DNA from: Alphaproteobacteria bacterium
Lineage (GTDB): Bacteria; Pseudomonadota; Alphaproteobacteria; Sphingomonadales; Sphingomonadaceae
Reading direction: 5' to 3'
DNA length: 64,000 bases
Assembly: GCA_018823325.1 (NCBI GenBank)
Contig: JAHJIJ010000011.1
Coordinates: forward strand, 231,330 to 295,329
Numbering within the stretch: the first letter of the stretch is position 1; every line of letters begins with the position of its first letter. The notes beneath the pieces were generated by a model. That model did no database searches, was not told the DNA's origin, and saw nothing but the letters and a program-made list of their open reading frames with translations. This document shows positions 50,328 to 59,710 of the stretch, in pieces. A program made the position numbers and the translations under genes.

Positions 50328-52013
50328 ATGGAGAGCGAAAAACCCGCCTGGCAGGACCATTATGACCACCCCGTGGACTGGGTGCAGGACTTTGCGCCCT
50401 TGTCCCTGCCGGACATGCTTCGGGCCGCCGTCGAGCAGGATGGCACCCGGCCAATGCTCGATTTCTACGGGCGCAAATTCAGCTATGCGGAATGTTATCG
50501 CAACGCGCGCCGCTTCGCTGCCGGGCTGATCGCGCTCGGCATCCAGCCGGGCGACCGGGTGGGGCTCTATCTCCCCAATGTGCCGCATTATGTCGTGGCT
50601 TATTATGGCGCCATGATGGCCGGGGCCATCGCGGTCAATTTCTCGCCGCTCTACACCGTCGAGGAGCTGGCGCATCAGGCCGAGGACAGCGGCACGACCC
50701 TGCTCGTGACCATTTCCGCCAAGCCTCTGTTCGGCAATGCCTGCAAGGTGCTGGATTGCTCCTGTGTCGATCGACTGGTGGTTGGCTCGGTGGCGGGCGG
50801 CCTGCCGCTGGGCAAGGGCCTGCTGTATCGGCTCTTCAAGCGGTCGGCAGACGAGCATGTCCCGTCCGATCCGCGCATCTTGCCCTTCGGCAGTGTGCTG
50901 GCGGACGAGCCGGAGAATCTGCCGCCTATCGATCCGATGCGGGACCTTGCTTTGCTGCAATATACCGGCGGCACCACCGGCCGCCCCAAGGGCGCGATGC
51001 TGACGCACCAGAATCTCTCGGCCAATGCCCGGCAAGTGGATCTGCTCGATCCCTGGCATGACCAGGAAGATCGCATTCTCGGCGTGCTGCCTTTCTTCCA
51101 TGTCTTTGCGAACACAGCCGTGCTCAATCGCACGGTGGTGCGCGGTGGCGAGATCGTGATCCTGCCCCGCTTCGATGCGCGGCAGGCCGTCGCTGCGATT
51201 GCGCGGACGGGCGTCACATCGCTACCCGGCGTGCCCACCATGTTTCAGGCATTGCTCGACAGCCCCTATCTGGCGCGGGCCGATCTGTCCTCGCTGCGCA
51301 TCTGCATATCGGGCGGTGCCCCGTTGCCGCTGCCGCTCAAGCAACGCTTCGAGGCGGTCACGGGTGCAAAGCTGGTCGAAGGCTATGGCCTGACCGAGAG
51401 CAGCGGCGTCGTCTCAGCCAATCCCTATGACAAGCCCGGCAAAGCCGGCTCGATCGGTCAGCCCATTCCAGGAACGCGGGTGCGCTTGCTTGACAGGGAG
51501 GATCACACCCGCCTCGCGCACCCTGGAGAGCCCGGTGAGATCGCCTTTGCCGGGCCACAGACGATGCAGGGCTACTGGCAAAATCCCGATGCGGACCGTG
51601 AGGTCTTCTTCGATGGCTATCTGCGCACAGGCGACGTTGGCACCATCGATGCCGAGGGCTATCTGCGCGTGGTCGATCGGATCAAGGACATGATCGCGGT
51701 CGGCGGCTTCAAGGTGTTCCCCAGTCAGGTCGAGGATGTGCTTTATCGGCACCCGGCGGTGCGCGAGGCGCTCGTCATCGGCATTCCGGACGACTATCTG
51801 GGGGAAATGCCCAAGGCCTTCGTCACTTTGCGGCCAGAGGCAGCAGAAGACATTGATGGCGAACGGCTGAAAGACTGGCTCAATCCGCAGCTCGGCAAGC
51901 ATGAGCGCGTCTGTGCGGTGGAAATCCGTGAAAGCCTGCCGCGCACGCTGGTCGGCAAACTGTCGCGCAAAGAGCTTGTTGCAGAGGAGCGCGCCAAAGC
52001 GGGGTTGAGCTGA
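50328..52013 (+). CDS. Long-chain fatty acid-CoA ligase (AMP-forming)
   Basis: A 561-residue ANL-superfamily enzyme. Motifs: LQYTGGTTGRPKGAMLTHQN (A3 phosphate loop), VEGYGLTESSGVVSANPYD (A5), YLRTGDVGTIDAEGYLRVVD (A7), DRIKDMIAVGGFKVFPSQVE (A8) and PRTLVGKLSRKEL with the A10 lysine. The N-terminal WQDHYDHPVDW pattern and LPLPLKQRFEAVTG match FadD-type long-chain acyl-CoA synthetases. It activates fatty acids for beta-oxidation or lipid synthesis. ATG 50328 used. Confidence 0.92.
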   Translation: MESEKPAWQDHYDHPVDWVQDFAPLSLPDMLRAAVEQDGTRPMLDFYGRKFSYAECYRNARRFAAGLIALGIQPGDRVGLYLPNVPHYVVAYYGAMMAGAIAVNFSPLYTVEELAHQAEDSGTTLLVTISAKPLFGNACKVLDCSCVDRLVVGSVAGGLPLGKGLLYRLFKRSADEHVPSDPRILPFGSVLADEPENLPPIDPMRDLALLQYTGGTTGRPKGAMLTHQNLSANARQVDLLDPWHDQEDRILGVLPFFHVFANTAVLNRTVVRGGEIVILPRFDARQAVAAIARTGVTSLPGVPTMFQALLDSPYLARADLSSLRICISGGAPLPLPLKQRFEAVTGAKLVEGYGLTESSGVVSANPYDKPGKAGSIGQPIPGTRVRLLDREDHTRLAHPGEPGEIAFAGPQTMQGYWQNPDADREVFFDGYLRTGDVGTIDAEGYLRVVDRIKDMIAVGGFKVFPSQVEDVLYRHPAVREALVIGIPDDYLGEMPKAFVTLRPEAAEDIDGERLKDWLNPQLGKHERVCAVEIRESLPRTLVGKLSRKELVAEERAKAGLS

Positions 52014-52046
52014 GAGGGTAAAGCCCGGACCAGCCGTGACTTCTAG

Positions 52047-52093
52047 TCTCTCCCGGCTCGCTGTGGGGGGACTGTCGAGCAAGCCGGGAGAGA
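52047..52093. repeat. Inverted repeat after the acyl-CoA ligase gene
   Basis: TCTCTCCCGGCT (52047-52058) pairs with AGCCGGGAGAGA (52082-52093), 23-nt loop. It lies between two converging genes and may stop transcription in both directions, though no T-tract is present. Confidence 0.5.
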
Positions 52094-52142
52094 GGATAGC
52101 GGCATATGCGGGGGCGCCGCGATCATCCTCTCAACGTCCGTT

Positions 52143-52352
52143 TCAGTGGACCGTTCCCACGCTATGTTCGACCTGAAGCAGAAACAGCATCCGCTCCACC
52201 TGACGCCAGTGGCAGAAGCGGACATGATTGCCGACATCGCGGCTGCGATCGGCGCGCAGAGCCGCTTCGACGCCGGCATGCTCGCCAAAGGCCTCGATCA
52301 GGGCAGTGGCATCGTCATAGCTACGACGATTAACCAATATGGGGAGATGCAT
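52143..52352 (-). CDS. Small conserved-looking protein
   Basis: A 69-residue frame from ATG 52352: SYDDATALIEAFGEHAGVEA, ADRSRDVGNHVRFCHWRQVE, then a closing VGTVH. The composition (ALIE-FG-AGVEAA, SRD-GN, CxWRQVER) looks like a short sphingomonad hypothetical protein that I have no name for, and the minus-strand frame reads better than the opposing plus-strand frame. Function unknown. Confidence 0.5.
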   Translation of the reverse strand: MHLPILVNRRSYDDATALIEAFGEHAGVEAALRADRSRDVGNHVRFCHWRQVERMLFLLQVEHSVGTVH

Positions 52353-52575
52353 TCAGATTCGAATCCCTTGACCCCGGGCTGCTGTTCATTCTGGTCCGAC
52401 GGTTTACAACCAAGGACCGTGCCAGTTTGTCGCTGGTTTGCACAGCTGCGGGCTTCGCTGGTGAAGAGCATCTTAGCCAATCCCCCTGCGGCACATTTCG
52501 TCCGGAACTGGCACGCGTGGGGCAGTTTGCGGGTTCGGCTGGCATCCGCGCGCGGGACATGGCATGGGCGTCTGC

Positions 52576-52758
52576 ATGACTGATCCGACTTCTTCTGGCG
52601 GCAAATCTCCAATGGGCGGCGGTGCGCCGCTTGCTGCACTCATTCTCCTTGGCACCCTCGTGGGTCTTGTCTTCGGCCAGCCGTCCATCGGCATATTGGC
52701 GGGTCTTGCGCTCGGCGTGATCGTGGCCATCGCAATCTGGCTGAAGGCACCGCGCTAA
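52576..52758 (+). CDS. Small two-helix membrane protein
   Basis: A 60-residue protein from ATG 52576 (MTDPTSSGGKSPMGGGAPLA), followed by hydrophobic LAALILLGTLVGLVFGQ and GILAGLALGVIVAIAIWL segments and a basic end (KAPR). This makes a likely helical hairpin in the inner membrane. No family assigned. The 223 bp before it (52353-52575) show no other gene. Confidence 0.65.
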   Translation: MTDPTSSGGKSPMGGGAPLAALILLGTLVGLVFGQPSIGILAGLALGVIVAIAIWLKAPR

Positions 52759-52816
52759 GGCCGACAACGCCCGGTCTTTGTTGCGTCGGCGCAGTGCGCT
52801 CCGTAAGATCGGCAAC

Positions 52817-54184
52817 ATGAAAAAGATCATTCTGCTGACGCTCGCCGCGCTGATCCTCATCGCTGGTGGGATCTTCTATTATCTGTCCCGTCCGGATGTC
52901 GCGCGCTTGCCGGATTCGGCGCTTGAAGGCCGCGAGCCGGAGTTCACGCCAGCCCGCAAGCAGATCATCCCCACGGTAGTCATCGCCAAGCCGGTGGGAT
53001 GGGCAGATGGCGCTGCGCCGGTCGCGACCGGGGGTCTCGTCGTCCAGCGTTTTGCCGTCGATCTCGATCATCCTCGCCAGATGCTGCGCCTCCCGAACGG
53101 CGATGTGCTGATCACCGAGACCAACAGTCCCCCGCGCGAGGCCGGAGGCATCCGCGACTGGATCATGGGCAAGCTCATCGGCTTTGCCGGGGCCGGGGGC
53201 GTTTCTGCCAACCGCATCACCCTGCTGCGGGATGGCAATGGCGATGGCGTCGCGGAGCAGCGGCACGTGTTTCTTGAGGGGCTGAATTCGCCCTATGGCA
53301 TGGCGCTGGTCGGGGAGACGCTCTACGTCGCCAACACGGACAGCCTGATGGCTTTCTCCTACAAGGAAGGTGAGACGCGGATCGGCGCGGAAGGGCGCAA
53401 GGTCAGCAATCTGCCTGCCAATGCTCCCAATAATCACTGGACACGCAGCCTTGCCGCCAGCCCGGATGGCAAGCTCTATGTCGGCATCGGCTCGAACAGC
53501 AACATCGCCGAGAACGGTCTCGATGCGGAAGACTATCGCGCCGTCGTGCTGGAGATTGATCCGCGCGCGGGCGAATCCAACATCTTCGCGAGCGGCCTGC
53601 GCAACCCGACCGATCTTGCCTGGAATCCCTGGACCGGCAAGCTCTGGGCGGTGGTGAACGAGCGTGACATGCTCGGCTCCGATCTGGTGCCGGACTTCCT
53701 CACCGACGTCGAGTTCGCCGCTTTCTACGGTTGGCCGTGGAATTACTGGGGCGGCTATATCGACAAGCGCGTGCAGCCGCAGCGCAATGACCTGCGCGAA
53801 TATACCCGCCGCCCGGCCTTTGGCCTTGGCGCACACACTGCGCCGCTCGGGCTGGCCTTCACCCCCGGCTCGGCGCTCGGCGCGCCGTTCGATCAGGGGG
53901 CATTCGTGGCGCTGCACGGCAGCTGGAACCGCAAGCCGCCGAGCGGCTACAAGGTGTCCTACGTCGCCTTTGACGATAGCGGTCGCCCGCAAGGCAAGCT
54001 CGTCGACGTGCTGACCGGCTTCCTCAACGGGGAAGGCGAAGCACAGGGGCGTCCGGTCGATGTCATCGTCGCCGCGGACGGATCGCTGCTGGTCAGCGAC
54101 GATGTCGGCGGCATCATCTGGCGCGTGAGCAATCCGGCCAAGCCTGCCGCAGCACCGGCGCCGGAGGGTCAGACCGGATCGTAA
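52817..54184 (+). CDS. Sorbosone dehydrogenase-like beta-propeller protein, membrane anchored
   Basis: A 455-residue protein with an N-terminal signal anchor (KKIILLTLAALILIAGGIFY). A six-bladed propeller of the glucose/sorbosone dehydrogenase family follows: FAVDLDHPRQMLRLPNGDVL, RNPTDLAWNPWTGKLWAVVN, LPANAPNNHWTRSLAASPDG and AFYGWPWNYWGGYIDKRVQP. Family members oxidise sugars in the periplasm, usually with PQQ. Whether this one binds PQQ is uncertain. ATG 52817; a REP-like palindrome follows. Confidence 0.85.
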   Translation: MKKIILLTLAALILIAGGIFYYLSRPDVARLPDSALEGREPEFTPARKQIIPTVVIAKPVGWADGAAPVATGGLVVQRFAVDLDHPRQMLRLPNGDVLITETNSPPREAGGIRDWIMGKLIGFAGAGGVSANRITLLRDGNGDGVAEQRHVFLEGLNSPYGMALVGETLYVANTDSLMAFSYKEGETRIGAEGRKVSNLPANAPNNHWTRSLAASPDGKLYVGIGSNSNIAENGLDAEDYRAVVLEIDPRAGESNIFASGLRNPTDLAWNPWTGKLWAVVNERDMLGSDLVPDFLTDVEFAAFYGWPWNYWGGYIDKRVQPQRNDLREYTRRPAFGLGAHTAPLGLAFTPGSALGAPFDQGAFVALHGSWNRKPPSGYKVSYVAFDDSGRPQGKLVDVLTGFLNGEGEAQGRPVDVIVAADGSLLVSDDVGGIIWRVSNPAKPAAAPAPEGQTGS

Positions 54185-54253
54185 GCACGGGGCATTGCGG
54201 CGGGGCAAACTCGAACGTTCGCATCCCAGCCGAAATCTGCTGTAATCTTGAAA

Positions 54254-54341
54254 CCGTTCGCCCTGAGCTTGTCGAAGGGCCGTCCTTTTCTTCCAGGCGA
54301 CAGAGAAGGACAGGGCTTCGACAGGCTCAGCCCGAACGGGG
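54254..54341. repeat. REP-like inverted repeat
   Basis: CCGTTCGCCCTGAGCTTGTC starts one arm and the near-complement GACAGGCTCAGCCCGAACGG ends the other, with about 35 bp between. Same family as 27756-27851. Confidence 0.75.
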
Positions 54342-54418
54342 GTCTGGTCAAGGGCTGCTACTCATCCCTAAATGCCCCTTCTGGCGCCACCAGTCGAGCC
54401 GTGTCGTTCTAGCCTTGC

Positions 54419-55276
54419 TCAGTTCTCCAGCGTGCGCCCCGCACGCCCGGCCAGTTCCACCACATATTGCCACGCCACGCGCCCCGAGCGGCTTCCGCGC
54501 TGGGTGGCCCACTGGATCGCCGCCAGTGGCTCGACCTCCAGCCCGTAACGCTCGGCATAGCGGCGCACGATGGCGACATAGGCGTCCTGATCGAGGGCAT
54601 GGAAGCCCAGCGACAGCCCGAAGCGATCCGAGAGCGCAAGGCGGTCGTCCACCACGTCGCGCGGATTGATCGGGTCGTCCTGCTCGCCCATCGATCTCGG
54701 GACGATATGGCGGCGGTTGGAGGTGGCGTAGAGCCGCACATGACTGCCGCGTGCGCTCGCGCCGCCCTGCAGCAGCGAGCGCAGCGCCCGCGCATCTGCG
54801 CCGAAATCCCCGTCGAAGCCAAGATCGTCGATGTAGAGGACGATCGGCCGACTGGATTGCCGCAGCAGCGAGAACAGCAGCGCAAGGCTGCGCAGATCGT
54901 CCGTGGCGATCTCCACCATGGCGAGCGGCAGGCCTTCCTTCTGAACCTGCCCTACGCAAGCCGCGACGGTGGCGGACTTGCCGGTGCCGCGCGCACCCCA
55001 GAGCAGAATATCATGCGCGGCATGGCCCTTCGCGAGCCGGCGCGTGTTTTCGAGGCAGGCGGCCTTCTGTGCCTCAATGCCGGTGAGCAGCGCATAATCG
55101 ATCGGCTCGAATGCTTCGATGGCGCTGAGCGCCTTTCCATCCCAGCGATAGGCCGGGTGGGCATCCAGATCGGCCGTGGCGGGGGCAGGGGGCACAAGGC
55201 GCTCAAGCGCTGCGGCGATCCGTGCGAGAGCATCTTCCGTGGCAGATGTGGACATGAGATTTCCCTCGGTCGTCAT
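54419..55276 (-). CDS. DUF815 AAA+ ATPase
   Basis: A 285-residue ATPase of the DUF815 family. Walker A is in ILLWGARGTGKSATVAACVG and Walker B in RPIVLYIDDLGFDG. A sensor region reads VRLYATSNRRHIVPRSMGEQ, and the C-terminal YAERYGLEVEPLAAIQWATQ and GSRSGRVAWQYVVEL are conserved family features. The family is found in many Proteobacteria, function unknown. Start could be ATG 55276 (GGGAGG upstream) or 55255 (MSTSATEDAL). Confidence 0.87.
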   Translation of the reverse strand: MTTEGNLMSTSATEDALARIAAALERLVPPAPATADLDAHPAYRWDGKALSAIEAFEPIDYALLTGIEAQKAACLENTRRLAKGHAAHDILLWGARGTGKSATVAACVGQVQKEGLPLAMVEIATDDLRSLALLFSLLRQSSRPIVLYIDDLGFDGDFGADARALRSLLQGGASARGSHVRLYATSNRRHIVPRSMGEQDDPINPRDVVDDRLALSDRFGLSLGFHALDQDAYVAIVRRYAERYGLEVEPLAAIQWATQRGSRSGRVAWQYVVELAGRAGRTLEN

Positions 55277-55414
55277 GCGTCCTCCCGTGCAGGGTGGTCA
55301 GCGCGAGGTCAAGGCGAGACGGGCCGTCCGGTCCGCCGCACCGGGCCTCCCGCGAGAACCAATCATCGCACTTCGCCATCATCGCGCTTCCCCATCATCG
55401 CGCTTCAATGTGTC

Positions 55415-56395
55415 ATGAGCCGCCGCTATAGGCCGGACATGTCCCGCCCCGCCCGGTCCGCCGAAACCCGCATTCGCAGCTATGACAGCGCCGGCCTCGC
55501 CGAAGCCGCGGCGCTGATCGCCGCCGGGGAGCCAGTCGCGGTGCCGACGGAGACGGTCTATGGCCTCGCGGCGGATGCCACCAACGATCTGGCCGTGGCC
55601 CGGATCTACGATGCCAAGGGGCGGCCATCCTTCAATCCGTTGATCGTGCATGTGAGCGATCTCGCCATGGCGCGCCGGCTGGTGTCGTTCAACGCCACGG
55701 CGGAGAGGCTCGCTGCCGCTTTCTGGCCGGGTGCGCTCACCATGGTCCTGCCGCGCCTGCCCGATTGCCCCGTGGCGGGGCTTGCGAGCGCGGGCCTGCC
55801 TACGCTCGCCGTGCGCCTGCCGTCACATCCGGCCATGCGGGCGCTGATCAGCGCTGCGGGTGTGCCGCTCGCGGCACCCTCGGCCAATCGGTCCGGCGGC
55901 ATCAGCCCCACGCGGGCGGCTCATGTCCTTGCCAGCCTTGGCGGCAGAATTCCGTTCATTCTCGATGCCGGCCCGGCCCGCGACGGGCTGGAATCGACCA
56001 TCGTGCGCCCGCTCGATGATGCCATCATTCTGCTGCGACCCGGCCCCGTCACGCCCGCACAGCTGGAGACGGCCACCGGGCTGCCGGTTCGCGATCCGGA
56101 GGCTGGCGCGGGCATCACGGCGCCGGGCCAGCTCGAGAGCCATTATGCGCCATCCAAACCACTGATGCTGAATTGCGATGTGCCAGCGCCCGGCGCGTTT
56201 CATATCGGTTTCGGCCCCGGCCCGTGTCAGCGCAATCTGAGTGTAGGCGGCGATCTGGTGGAAGCGGCGGCTAATCTTTTCGCCTTGCTTCACGAGGCGG
56301 ATGAGAGCGCGGCGACCCGGATCTCCATCGCGCCGATCCCCAGAACGGGTCTCGGGCTCGCGATCAACGATCGGCTGCGCCGCGCGGCGGCCTGA
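55415..56395 (+). CDS. L-threonylcarbamoyladenylate synthase (Sua5/TsaC type)
   Basis: A 326-residue protein. YrdC domain: AAALIAAGEPVAVPTETVYG, IYDAKGRPSFNPLIVHVSD, FWPGALTMVLPR, LPTLAVRLPSHPAMRALI and PLAAPSANRSGGISPTRAAH. A C-terminal Sua5 extension begins after ITAPGQLESHYAPSKPL. The enzyme makes threonylcarbamoyl-AMP from threonine, bicarbonate and ATP for the t6A37 modification of ANN-decoding tRNAs. Start ambiguous between 55415 and 55439; neither has a strong ribosome-binding site. The upstream open frame is the antisense of DUF815. Confidence 0.93.
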   Translation: MSRRYRPDMSRPARSAETRIRSYDSAGLAEAAALIAAGEPVAVPTETVYGLAADATNDLAVARIYDAKGRPSFNPLIVHVSDLAMARRLVSFNATAERLAAAFWPGALTMVLPRLPDCPVAGLASAGLPTLAVRLPSHPAMRALISAAGVPLAAPSANRSGGISPTRAAHVLASLGGRIPFILDAGPARDGLESTIVRPLDDAIILLRPGPVTPAQLETATGLPVRDPEAGAGITAPGQLESHYAPSKPLMLNCDVPAPGAFHIGFGPGPCQRNLSVGGDLVEAAANLFALLHEADESAATRISIAPIPRTGLGLAINDRLRRAAA

Positions 56396-56635
56396 GTCTC
56401 GGGGCAAAAAGCTGAATCATGCTCCCGTGCTTGCCGGGGCAGCGACATGATGACATGAGCGCCGCAATCGAATGTGTTCAAATGCAGGCACTCAGCGGCG
56501 GCTGATGCACGGCCTGCCGCTGGCTGCTTTGAGGCGTCGCAAGACACCGTAGAGGCTCCAATGTCTAGTTAATGCGTTATGCCTGCGCGCGCCAAATCGA
56601 GTTGCCGCGCAGGCAGTAAATTGAGGGCTGAATAA

Positions 56636-58552
56636 TTGGTCGTCTTGTCCAGATCTGATCTTGATTCTTCGCTGATCTTCGTCGCGTTTTTCACACTCGC
56701 GGCAGCACTTATGACGTTACGCGCGGTTTCGGCGCCGCACCGGCTAGCCCGTCCCGTTTCTCAGGAAGTGCATGAGTTTTTCGGTGCGTCCTTCGGCGCG
56801 CTGGTTGCGACGGCGCTGGTCACCTGGAGCCTCGCGTCGGTGATCCCGGTCTTCCTAGCCACGATCACGCTCGCCGCCGTGGCGCGCTACTTTCTCGTGC
56901 GGTTCAGCATGCCCGGCATTCTCTGGCTGACCGGCGCTGGTCTGGGCTGCGTGATGACGAGCCTGTGGGGCACGTTGTTCATCGTTGAGGCCGGCCTGCC
57001 GCCGCTGCTCACCGCGCTCGCTTTCGCGGCGCTGGCGCTGACGCTCTTCGCTTTCCTCGCCAATCTCGTCGCGAGCATCGCCCGTGAGGCGGTGTTGACC
57101 CATGAGCGCTGGCGCCTGCCCGTGGCCATTCCGACGTCGGACCCGCGTGCGGCCCGGCTGAAGGTTTCGCTGCACCTCGCCTGCTATGCCGAGCCGCCGG
57201 AGATCGTCATGGAGACGATGAACCGCCTCGCCGCGCAGGATTACGACAATTTCGAGGTTCTGGTGTGCGACAACAACACCAAGGATGAAGCGCTCTGGCG
57301 CCCGCTCGAAGCTCATTGCGCGCGGCTGAACGCCCAGCTCGGCAAGGAGTGTTTCCGCTTCTTCCATGTCGATCCGCTGCCCGGCGCCAAGGCCGGCGCG
57401 CTCAACTTTCTGCTTCCGCTGACTGCGCCGGACGCACAGATCATCGGCGTGATCGATGCCGATTATTATTCCCGCAGCGATTTCCTCTCGCGCCTGCTGC
57501 CCTTCTTCGCCAACCCGAAGCTCGGCTACATCCAGACCCCGCACGACTATCGCGACTATGAAGGCAATGACTATCTGACCGCCTGCTATTGGGAATATAT
57601 GCCGGTCAACAAGGTCGATTATCCCGGCGTCAGCGAATATGGCGGGGCCTTCACCATCGGCACCATGTGCCTGATGCGCAAGGAAGCCTTGGAGAAGGCG
57701 GGGGGCTGGGCGGAATGGTGCCTCACCGAGGATTCGGAAGTCTCCGTTCGCCTGCGCAAGGTCGGCTATGAGGGGCTCTATTTCGGCGAGACCTTCGGGC
57801 GCGGCCTGATCCCCGAGACCTTCGACGACTACAAGAAGCAGCGCTTCCGGTGGACGGCCGGTCCAGTGCAGCAGTTGCGCCGCCACTGGCGCCTGTTCCT
57901 GCCCGCGCCCTTCGCGCCGCCGCTGCCGGGCTGGACCAAGCTGCTGGAGGTCGTCCGCTGCCTCGCGCCGCTGCAGACGCTGGCCGGCATGGTCGTGGGC
58001 GTGGGCGCCATGCTCACGATGATCGTCGCGCTGGCGACCGGCCTTATGGAACCAGTGAAAGTTCCCTCCATTGCCGGGCTGCTGATGCTCATCGGTGCAG
58101 CGACTTGGTGGGTGCGGCTGGTGCATCGCTACCGCCTTTCCGGATGCCACGATACCGAGGCGATGCTCTGGGGCGAGATCGCCCGCGCCTCGCTCAGCTA
58201 TGTGGTGCTGGTCGCCGGTTTGGCGGGCCTCTCCAACAAGCCCCTGGCTTGGCGGCGCACGCCCAAGTTCGCGGGCCTTGCCGACGAATCGCCATTTGCC
58301 GCGACCCGGCCCGAGACAATTGCAGGCAGCGTATCGCTGGCGCTGGCGATCTTCTGCCTGCTGGCGACCGGCCTGCTGGGCACCGGCGTTGCGCTGCTGA
58401 GCTTCGTCGCCTTCGTTTCGCTGGCCGCGCGCTTCTTCTGCGCGCCGCTGATGGCGGCGCTGGCGATCCGCTCCTCCCGGCCGGTCGCGCGGCCCAATCG
58501 GCCGCGCTACATCCCCCGCGATGCCCGCGTGGTGGTCAGCCGGGTCTGGTAA
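56636..58552 (+). CDS. GT2 membrane glycosyltransferase (cellulose synthase-like)
   Basis: A 638-residue enzyme. Four N-terminal membrane helices are followed by a cytoplasmic GT-A domain with FEVLVCDNNTKDEALW, IGVIDADYYSRSDF (DxD), WCLTEDSEVSVRLRKVGYEG (TED) and KKQRFRWTAGPVQQLRRHWR (QxxRW). Several C-terminal helices complete the fold. This architecture is that of processive beta-glycan synthases. Substrate is unknown. The TTG at 56636 is used (GAGGG nearby); no better start is seen. The 240 bp upstream hold no gene. Confidence 0.87.
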   Translation: MVVLSRSDLDSSLIFVAFFTLAAALMTLRAVSAPHRLARPVSQEVHEFFGASFGALVATALVTWSLASVIPVFLATITLAAVARYFLVRFSMPGILWLTGAGLGCVMTSLWGTLFIVEAGLPPLLTALAFAALALTLFAFLANLVASIAREAVLTHERWRLPVAIPTSDPRAARLKVSLHLACYAEPPEIVMETMNRLAAQDYDNFEVLVCDNNTKDEALWRPLEAHCARLNAQLGKECFRFFHVDPLPGAKAGALNFLLPLTAPDAQIIGVIDADYYSRSDFLSRLLPFFANPKLGYIQTPHDYRDYEGNDYLTACYWEYMPVNKVDYPGVSEYGGAFTIGTMCLMRKEALEKAGGWAEWCLTEDSEVSVRLRKVGYEGLYFGETFGRGLIPETFDDYKKQRFRWTAGPVQQLRRHWRLFLPAPFAPPLPGWTKLLEVVRCLAPLQTLAGMVVGVGAMLTMIVALATGLMEPVKVPSIAGLLMLIGAATWWVRLVHRYRLSGCHDTEAMLWGEIARASLSYVVLVAGLAGLSNKPLAWRRTPKFAGLADESPFAATRPETIAGSVSLALAIFCLLATGLLGTGVALLSFVAFVSLAARFFCAPLMAALAIRSSRPVARPNRPRYIPRDARVVVSRVW

Positions 58553-58573
58553 GGCTGAGGGCTGTCATGAAGG

Positions 58574-58597
58574 GGAGGGCGGCGTGCCGGCCCTCCC
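58574..58597. terminator. GC-rich hairpin between converging genes
   Basis: GGAGGG and CCCTCC arms enclose a shorter CGGC/GCCG stem, between the stop codons of the glycosyltransferase and the lipoprotein gene. No T-tract. Confidence 0.4.
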
Positions 58598-58600
58598 GCT

Positions 58601-58822
58601 TCACTCGCAATAATAGGGGTCGTAGCGTTCCTTACATTTGCGCCGAAGTTCACGCCCGCGCTCGCGATCGGCTTCGTCGCCGCTGACGGTCGCCCAGTCC
58701 GCCGCCTTGGAGCCCGCCTGGATCGGCGCGCGCGCGACATTATAGGCCGTGCGCGCCACGCAGCCCTGCAGGGCGAGCGGCAAGAGGGCAGTTCCGGCGA
58801 TCAGGACGGCAGATCGAATCAT
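58601..58822 (-). CDS. Small lipoprotein
   Basis: A 73-residue protein starting MIRSAVLIAGTALLPLALQG followed by Cys: a lipoprotein signal peptide with lipobox LQGC. The mature part reads VARTAYNVARAPIQAGSKAA and ends in a charged RERGRELRRKCKERYDPYYC. Start ATG 58822 has GGAGA upstream. Function unknown; probably in the outer membrane. Confidence 0.75.
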   Translation of the reverse strand: MIRSAVLIAGTALLPLALQGCVARTAYNVARAPIQAGSKAADWATVSGDEADRERGRELRRKCKERYDPYYCE

Positions 58823-58938
58823 GGCGGCGTCTCCCATGGCCATGGAGAGGGCTTTCTGGGCCGCGCTGGCGGCGCGCGCAACATCGCTGCGCCGGGCAGG
58901 CTCGGAATTGCCGCTTAACCGCTTGTCCCTGCGGGTGC

Positions 58939-59469
58939 TCAGGCGCGCAGGCGCTCGGCAAAGCCCTTGCGCAGCTTCTGCAGCTTGGGCGGGATCACCG
59001 CCATGCAATAGGGGTTCCGGTCGCCGACCCGCTCCCAGTACTTTTGGTGATAGTCCTCGGCCGGATGCCATGTGGCGAGCGGCTCGATGGTGGTGACGAT
59101 CGGGCTCGGCCAATCCGCCTGCGCCCGCTCGATGGCCGCGCGCGCCTCGGCCTCCTGACCCGCATCGTGCGGGAAGATGGCCGAGCGATACTGCGTGCCC
59201 ACGTCATTACCCTGGCGGTTCAGCGTCGTCGGATCGTGGGTGGCAAAGAAGATGTCGAGCAGGTCGCCATAGCCAATCACTGCCGGATCGTAGGTGATAC
59301 GGATCGCTTCGGCGTGGCCGGTACTGCCGGAGCAGACTTCCTCATAGGTTGGGTTCGCCTTGCTCCCGCCGATATAGCCGCTTTCGACGGCTTCGACGCC
59401 CGCAAGGTTCTGATAAACCGCTTCCGTGCACCAGAAGCAGCCGCCGGCCAGCGTTGCAGTCGCGCTCAT
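58939..59469 (-). CDS. msrA: Peptide-methionine (S)-S-oxide reductase MsrA
   Basis: A 176-residue MsrA: ATLAGGCFWCTEAVYQNLAG with the catalytic GCFWCTE, VESGYIGGSKANPTYEEVCS, HAEAIRITYDP, DPTTLNRQGNDVGTQYRSAI and HPAEDYHQKYWER. It repairs Met-S-sulfoxide in oxidised proteins. ATG 59469 is used. A REP-like repeat lies just upstream. Confidence 0.95.
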   Translation of the reverse strand: MSATATLAGGCFWCTEAVYQNLAGVEAVESGYIGGSKANPTYEEVCSGSTGHAEAIRITYDPAVIGYGDLLDIFFATHDPTTLNRQGNDVGTQYRSAIFPHDAGQEAEARAAIERAQADWPSPIVTTIEPLATWHPAEDYHQKYWERVGDRNPYCMAVIPPKLQKLRKGFAERLRA

Positions 59470-59574
59470 TTGGGGGCGTCCTTTCGAGGAGTGATGGGAT
59501 GCCCCAGAGATAGGAAGCCGGCGGCATTGCGCAAAGGGGTTGCCTGCATCCGTAGTGCGACCAATCCCCGCCAT

Positions 59575-59699
59575 CCGTTTGTGTCGAGCGAAGTCGAGAC
59601 ACGCGAGAACTGCGCTGGCCGTGTCTCGACTTCAGCCTTTGGCTGAAGTTTACCCTGAGCGCCCGCCCTGCGGGCAGTCGAAGGGCTCGACACGAACGG
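59575..59699. repeat. REP-like repeat with GTCGAGCGAAGTCGAGACAC arm
   Basis: The segment begins with CCGTTTGTGTCGAGCGAAGT and ends with GAAGGGCTCGACACGAACGG; internal parts include GTGTCTCGACTTCAGCC/GGCTGAAG and CGCCCGCCCTGCGGGC hairpins. The same first motif recurs at the right edge of the window. Confidence 0.7.
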
Positions 59700-59710
59700 C
59701 AACGTTGAAC

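Noticed and set aside
52355..52375. TTCGAATCCC sequence resembling a tRNA T-arm
   Set aside because: No matching stems for a cloverleaf on either strand.
52146..52583. A 145-codon plus-strand frame after the acyl-CoA ligase
   Set aside because: No family pattern, Cys/Trp-rich end, and the opposing 69-residue minus-strand frame reads more like a protein.
54467..55414. 316-codon extension in front of the Sua5/TsaC protein
   Set aside because: Antisense to the DUF815 ATPase; TsaC homology starts after 55439.
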